A stretch of 16,234 nucleotides of DNA, from assembly GCA_964409635.1 (NCBI GenBank), contig CAYPEL010000051.1, forward strand, positions 1 to 16,234. Direction: 5' to 3'. The notes beneath the pieces are model-generated. The model was not told the DNA's origin, searched no databases, and was given only the letters and a program-made list of their open reading frames with translations. This document shows positions 14,014 to 16,234 of the stretch, piece by piece (positions within the stretch are counted from its first letter, which is position 1; every line of letters starts with the position of its first letter). The translations under genes were made by a program, and so were the position numbers. The stretch is from CAYPEL01 sp964409635. Its GTDB lineage: Bacteria > Pseudomonadota > Gammaproteobacteria > DSM-19610.

Positions 14014-14940
14014 ATGAAGACCTATATAAAGATAACGGTTAGCCTGATTTTGATTGGCGTCCTGATTTACAATGTAGATTGGGATGCGTTAATGGTTAAT
14101 ATGAAAACTATGAGCGTCATTTCTATTCTCATTGCATTTTCAGTGTTTACTGTACAGTTCCCAATTAGCGCATACAAATGGCAGAAGGCGCTGCGTATTC
14201 ATGGTCTTGAGTATACATTTTTGTTTTTGCAAAAAGTGCTCTGTATCGGTTTTTTCTTTAATAATTTTCTACCAACCTCTATCGGTGGTGATGCCTACCG
14301 GGCTATCAAGACTGTCCCCAAAGAGGGATTCAAGTCGCGCGCCGTGTCGGCCATACTGGTAGAGCGAATTATTGGCCTGGGGGCCTTGTTATTACTTGGC
14401 TTAATAGGAGGCATCATCACGCTAAGGAGTGAAAATATACCGATGGTGGTGTACTTTGTTTCGATCTTTTTAGCGGGTGGGGTGGCTTTTATTGTACTAC
14501 TGTTGCTACTGAAAATGGGGATGTTTTCGGGGTTTCTGGCGAAATTAAAAAAAATCGAGAAGCTGAATATACTGACGCATAATCTGGGTCTGATCTATCG
14601 CAACCCTAAGGGTCTGGCGAACATTCTTGCAATTTCCTTGTTTTTTCAATGCCTGGCCATTATCGCAATTGGCGTATTGTTTAATGCGCTGGGTGCTGAT
14701 GGTGACTACGCCAAATATGCCATCATTGCAGCAACGGTAGGTTTGGTTGGTATGCTGCCTATTTCAATCAATGGAATCGGCGTTACAGAAGGTGCTTTTG
14801 CTGTGACGGCCATCCAGTTAGGGATGGATTACAATCAGGCTATCATTGTTGCTTTTATGTTGCGTATTTTGGTCGTTCCACTAAGTCTTACATGTGGTCT
14901 GATTTATTTGGCAGATAGTCGAAAGCCGTCAACTGCCTGA
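14014..14940 (+). CDS. UPF0104 / LPG_synthase_TM family membrane protein (flippase-like)
   Basis: 308 residues from ATG 14014; GTG 14011, one codon earlier, is equally open, and GGA lies 8 nt before the ATG. It is almost wholly hydrophobic, with about seven or eight transmembrane segments. Family motifs seen are FFFNNFLPTSIGGDAYR (about 77-93), ERIIGLGALLLLG and LPISINGIGVTEGAF. These mark the transmembrane domain shared by MprF-type lysyl-phosphatidylglycerol synthases and the AglD/YbhN group, whose stand-alone members are common in polysaccharide and glycolipid clusters. I infer transport or remodelling of a lipid-linked glycan, or assistance to the GT4 enzyme. There is no soluble synthase domain. 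Third gene of the GT4-AsnB operon; the next gene is convergent. Confidence 0.85.
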   Translation: MKTYIKITVSLILIGVLIYNVDWDALMVNMKTMSVISILIAFSVFTVQFPISAYKWQKALRIHGLEYTFLFLQKVLCIGFFFNNFLPTSIGGDAYRAIKTVPKEGFKSRAVSAILVERIIGLGALLLLGLIGGIITLRSENIPMVVYFVSIFLAGGVAFIVLLLLLKMGMFSGFLAKLKKIEKLNILTHNLGLIYRNPKGLANILAISLFFQCLAIIAIGVLFNALGADGDYAKYAIIAATVGLVGMLPISINGIGVTEGAFAVTAIQLGMDYNQAIIVAFMLRILVVPLSLTCGLIYLADSRKPSTA

Positions 14941-14956
14941 ATATTTCCGGCAATCC

Positions 14957-14974
14957 GAATCCGTCCCTGGATTC
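14957..14974. terminator. Weak hairpin between convergent genes
   Basis: GAATCC-GTCCCT-GGATTC is a perfect 6-bp stem 17 nt after the stop of the membrane gene. There is no T tract on either side, so its role as a terminator is doubtful. Confidence 0.25.
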
Positions 14975-15017
14975 TCCACTATCTGTATACGCTATTCACA
15001 CATGGCTAATTCTACAA

Positions 15018-16234
15018 TTACTTAGCCACTTTACTGATGCTGTTGGAGTATGCGCTCTCACGGCCATTTGTATCTCGCGTAGTCACCACAAGGTAATAGG
15101 CCCCTACTGGTAAATCCTTGACTGTGACTGAACTGGAAGAACCGCCATCGACATCCAGAGAATTCGAGTAGTTGTTCTCTTTTTCTCCATAATAGACCGT
15201 ATAACCATCGATCTCGCTTAACGCCAGGGCACTACCGTCACTACGTTCTGCAGGCGCACTCCAGTTCAGAGTTACTGAACCAGTTTCTTGAGCTGCAGCG
15301 TTAACTGTAATATCAAAAGCAGGTAGCGCAACAACAGAGCTGCCATCTGAGACAGAGATCTTAATGTTGGTATCAACACCGGCATCGCCCTGACTGGGTG
15401 CCCCGGAAAGTCTGCCAGTCCCATTATTAAAACTAGCCCAGGAAGGACGATTCTGAATGCTGAATGTCAGTTTGTCGCCATCAGGGTCATTGGCGCTGGC
15501 CTGGAAAACGTAATTGCTGCCTTCAGAGACGCTGAGACTTGGTGTGCCACTGATAGAGGGTTTCGCGTTGGCATTTTGTACAGGCTTGGGATCAACGGCT
15601 GTATTTGTATGCGTGGTTTTGCCTGAATCAGGCGTGTTATTTGAAGTTGTGGTGTTTCCTTTGTTTGTGTCGTTTGTATTGCTTGTCGGTTTGTCCGTAT
15701 TGCCATTATTCTTTGGAGCAATAGTCGTTTGTGTCCCGAACACAACATTCAAGTGGTCGATAGTGTACCCGGAGGTTCTTGTATGTTTGAATACCAGGGT
15801 ATTGGCACCATTTTTCCAGTAAGCAGACGGTGTGTTGATAGACACCTGGGCAGTTTTATTGTTATTGGCATTCGTAGCGGCATCGCCAAACAGGGTAACT
15901 GGCTTATTACCATTGATGATGAGTTCGCCCTCCGTAGGGAAATCGGCATCATAACCCGTCAAAATCATTTTCGCGCTGTTAGTGCTGCTGGCCGGTTTGC
16001 TGACATGCACTGTAACCTGCGCTTGCTGAGGTGCAGCAGAACGCATGTTGACAGGAAAATTACCGGTATTTTTTGAATTGGAATTGTCAGTTGTCTTGGT
16101 TTCAAAAGCAACCTTCACCGCATCTATGGTAAACCCGGATGTTCTAGTATGTTTGAACACCAGCGTATTGGCGCCATTGTTCCAGTAAGCAGACGGTGTG
16201 TTGATAGACACCTGGGCAGTTTTATTGTTATTGG
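15018..16234 (-). CDS. Tandem beta-sandwich, putative Ig and FN3 protein (5' truncated)
   Basis: The frame is open to the window edge, so the N-terminus lies outside; the only visible start-like codon is a GTG inside a repeat. From residue 1 at 16211: the end of one galactose-binding-like beta-sandwich (1-40), a full second copy (about 58-161: GELIINGNKPVTLFGD, INTPSAYWKNGANTLVF, TSGYTIDHLNVVF), an Asn/Thr/Lys-rich linker (165-212), a He_PIG/cadherin-like domain (216-308: NDPDGDKLTFSIQNRPSW, TGRLSGAP, ISVSDG) and FN3 (310-397: VTLNWSAP, IDGYTVYYG, YYLVVTTRDTNGRES). The last two domains match the lipoprotein at 4714-5367 in order and motifs. The beta-sandwich modules probably bind carbohydrate. 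No catalytic domain is visible; one may lie upstream. Transcribed towards the glycan operon and convergent with it. Confidence 0.8.
   Translation of the reverse strand, partial: NNNKTAQVSINTPSAYWNNGANTLVFKHTRTSGFTIDAVKVAFETKTTDNSNSKNTGNFPVNMRSAAPQQAQVTVHVSKPASSTNSAKMILTGYDADFPTEGELIINGNKPVTLFGDAATNANNNKTAQVSINTPSAYWKNGANTLVFKHTRTSGYTIDHLNVVFGTQTTIAPKNNGNTDKPTSNTNDTNKGNTTTSNNTPDSGKTTHTNTAVDPKPVQNANAKPSISGTPSLSVSEGSNYVFQASANDPDGDKLTFSIQNRPSWASFNNGTGRLSGAPSQGDAGVDTNIKISVSDGSSVVALPAFDITVNAAAQETGSVTLNWSAPAERSDGSALALSEIDGYTVYYGEKENNYSNSLDVDGGSSSSVTVKDLPVGAYYLVVTTRDTNGRESAYSNSISKVAK
15775..16234 (-). repeat. Tandem duplicated module, 366-nt period
   Basis: Positions 15775-15868 and 16141-16234 are direct repeats 366 nt (122 codons) apart. 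There are five differences in 94 nt, all in the first 39; the last 55 nt (15814-15868 and 16180-16234) are identical up to the window edge. The repeat encodes INTPSAYW-x-NGANTLVFKHT, the end of the beta-sandwich module. Confidence 0.9.

Noticed and set aside
15729..16076. Plus-strand open frame of 115 codons inside the repeat protein gene
   Set aside because: It is antisense to a clear multi-domain protein and spans its linker and repeat modules; composition is not gene-like.
1..16234. CRISPR array, tRNA, rRNA, phage or insertion-sequence transposase
   Set aside because: No regularly spaced repeats, cloverleaf-like sequence, rRNA segment or transposase motif was seen on either strand.

Overview
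The window looks like a piece of a draft gammaproteobacterial chromosome or metagenome bin, probably from a marine or soil polysaccharide-using lineage. The reasons are secreted multi-domain carbohydrate-associated proteins, a VPxPA-type PEP-CTERM protein, REP-like palindromes and a dockerin-like tail that I recall from such genomes. It contains a run of 12 Ns, so it is a scaffold and not finished sequence. The assignment is inference: no rRNA or housekeeping marker is present.

Left part (1-6.5 kb) is a secretome block. It holds the 3' end of a large mosaic protein (DUF11, CBM-like, chitobiase-C-like, LamG, CE3-like SGNH esterase, putative Ig, dockerin-like). Convergent to it is a secreted DUF4185-like beta-propeller protein, split by the assembly gap. 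Next come a small lipoprotein with a putative Ig domain plus FN3, and, divergently, an Lcl/DUF1566 protein with a PEP-CTERM-like anchor.

Central and right part (6.8-14.9 kb) is a glycan or glycolipid assembly block. It contains a divergent GlpD-like FAD oxidoreductase, an NAD-dependent sugar epimerase/dehydratase, a SAM methyltransferase on the opposite strand, and a tight three-gene set: GT4 glycosyltransferase, AsnB-like glutamine amidotransferase, and UPF0104/LPG_synthase_TM membrane protein. Together they could oxidise, epimerise, methylate, transfer and amidate a sugar or lipid-linked glycan and move it at the membrane; the product is unknown. Two palindromic repeat elements (8543-8676 and 9774-9888) sit between the genes of this block.

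Right edge (15.0-16.2 kb) is the 3' part of another secreted-type protein with tandem beta-sandwich modules followed by the same putative Ig + FN3 pair as the left-hand lipoprotein. The two paralogues therefore bracket the glycan block. No exosortase, cohesin, tRNA, rRNA, CRISPR array or transposase was seen.
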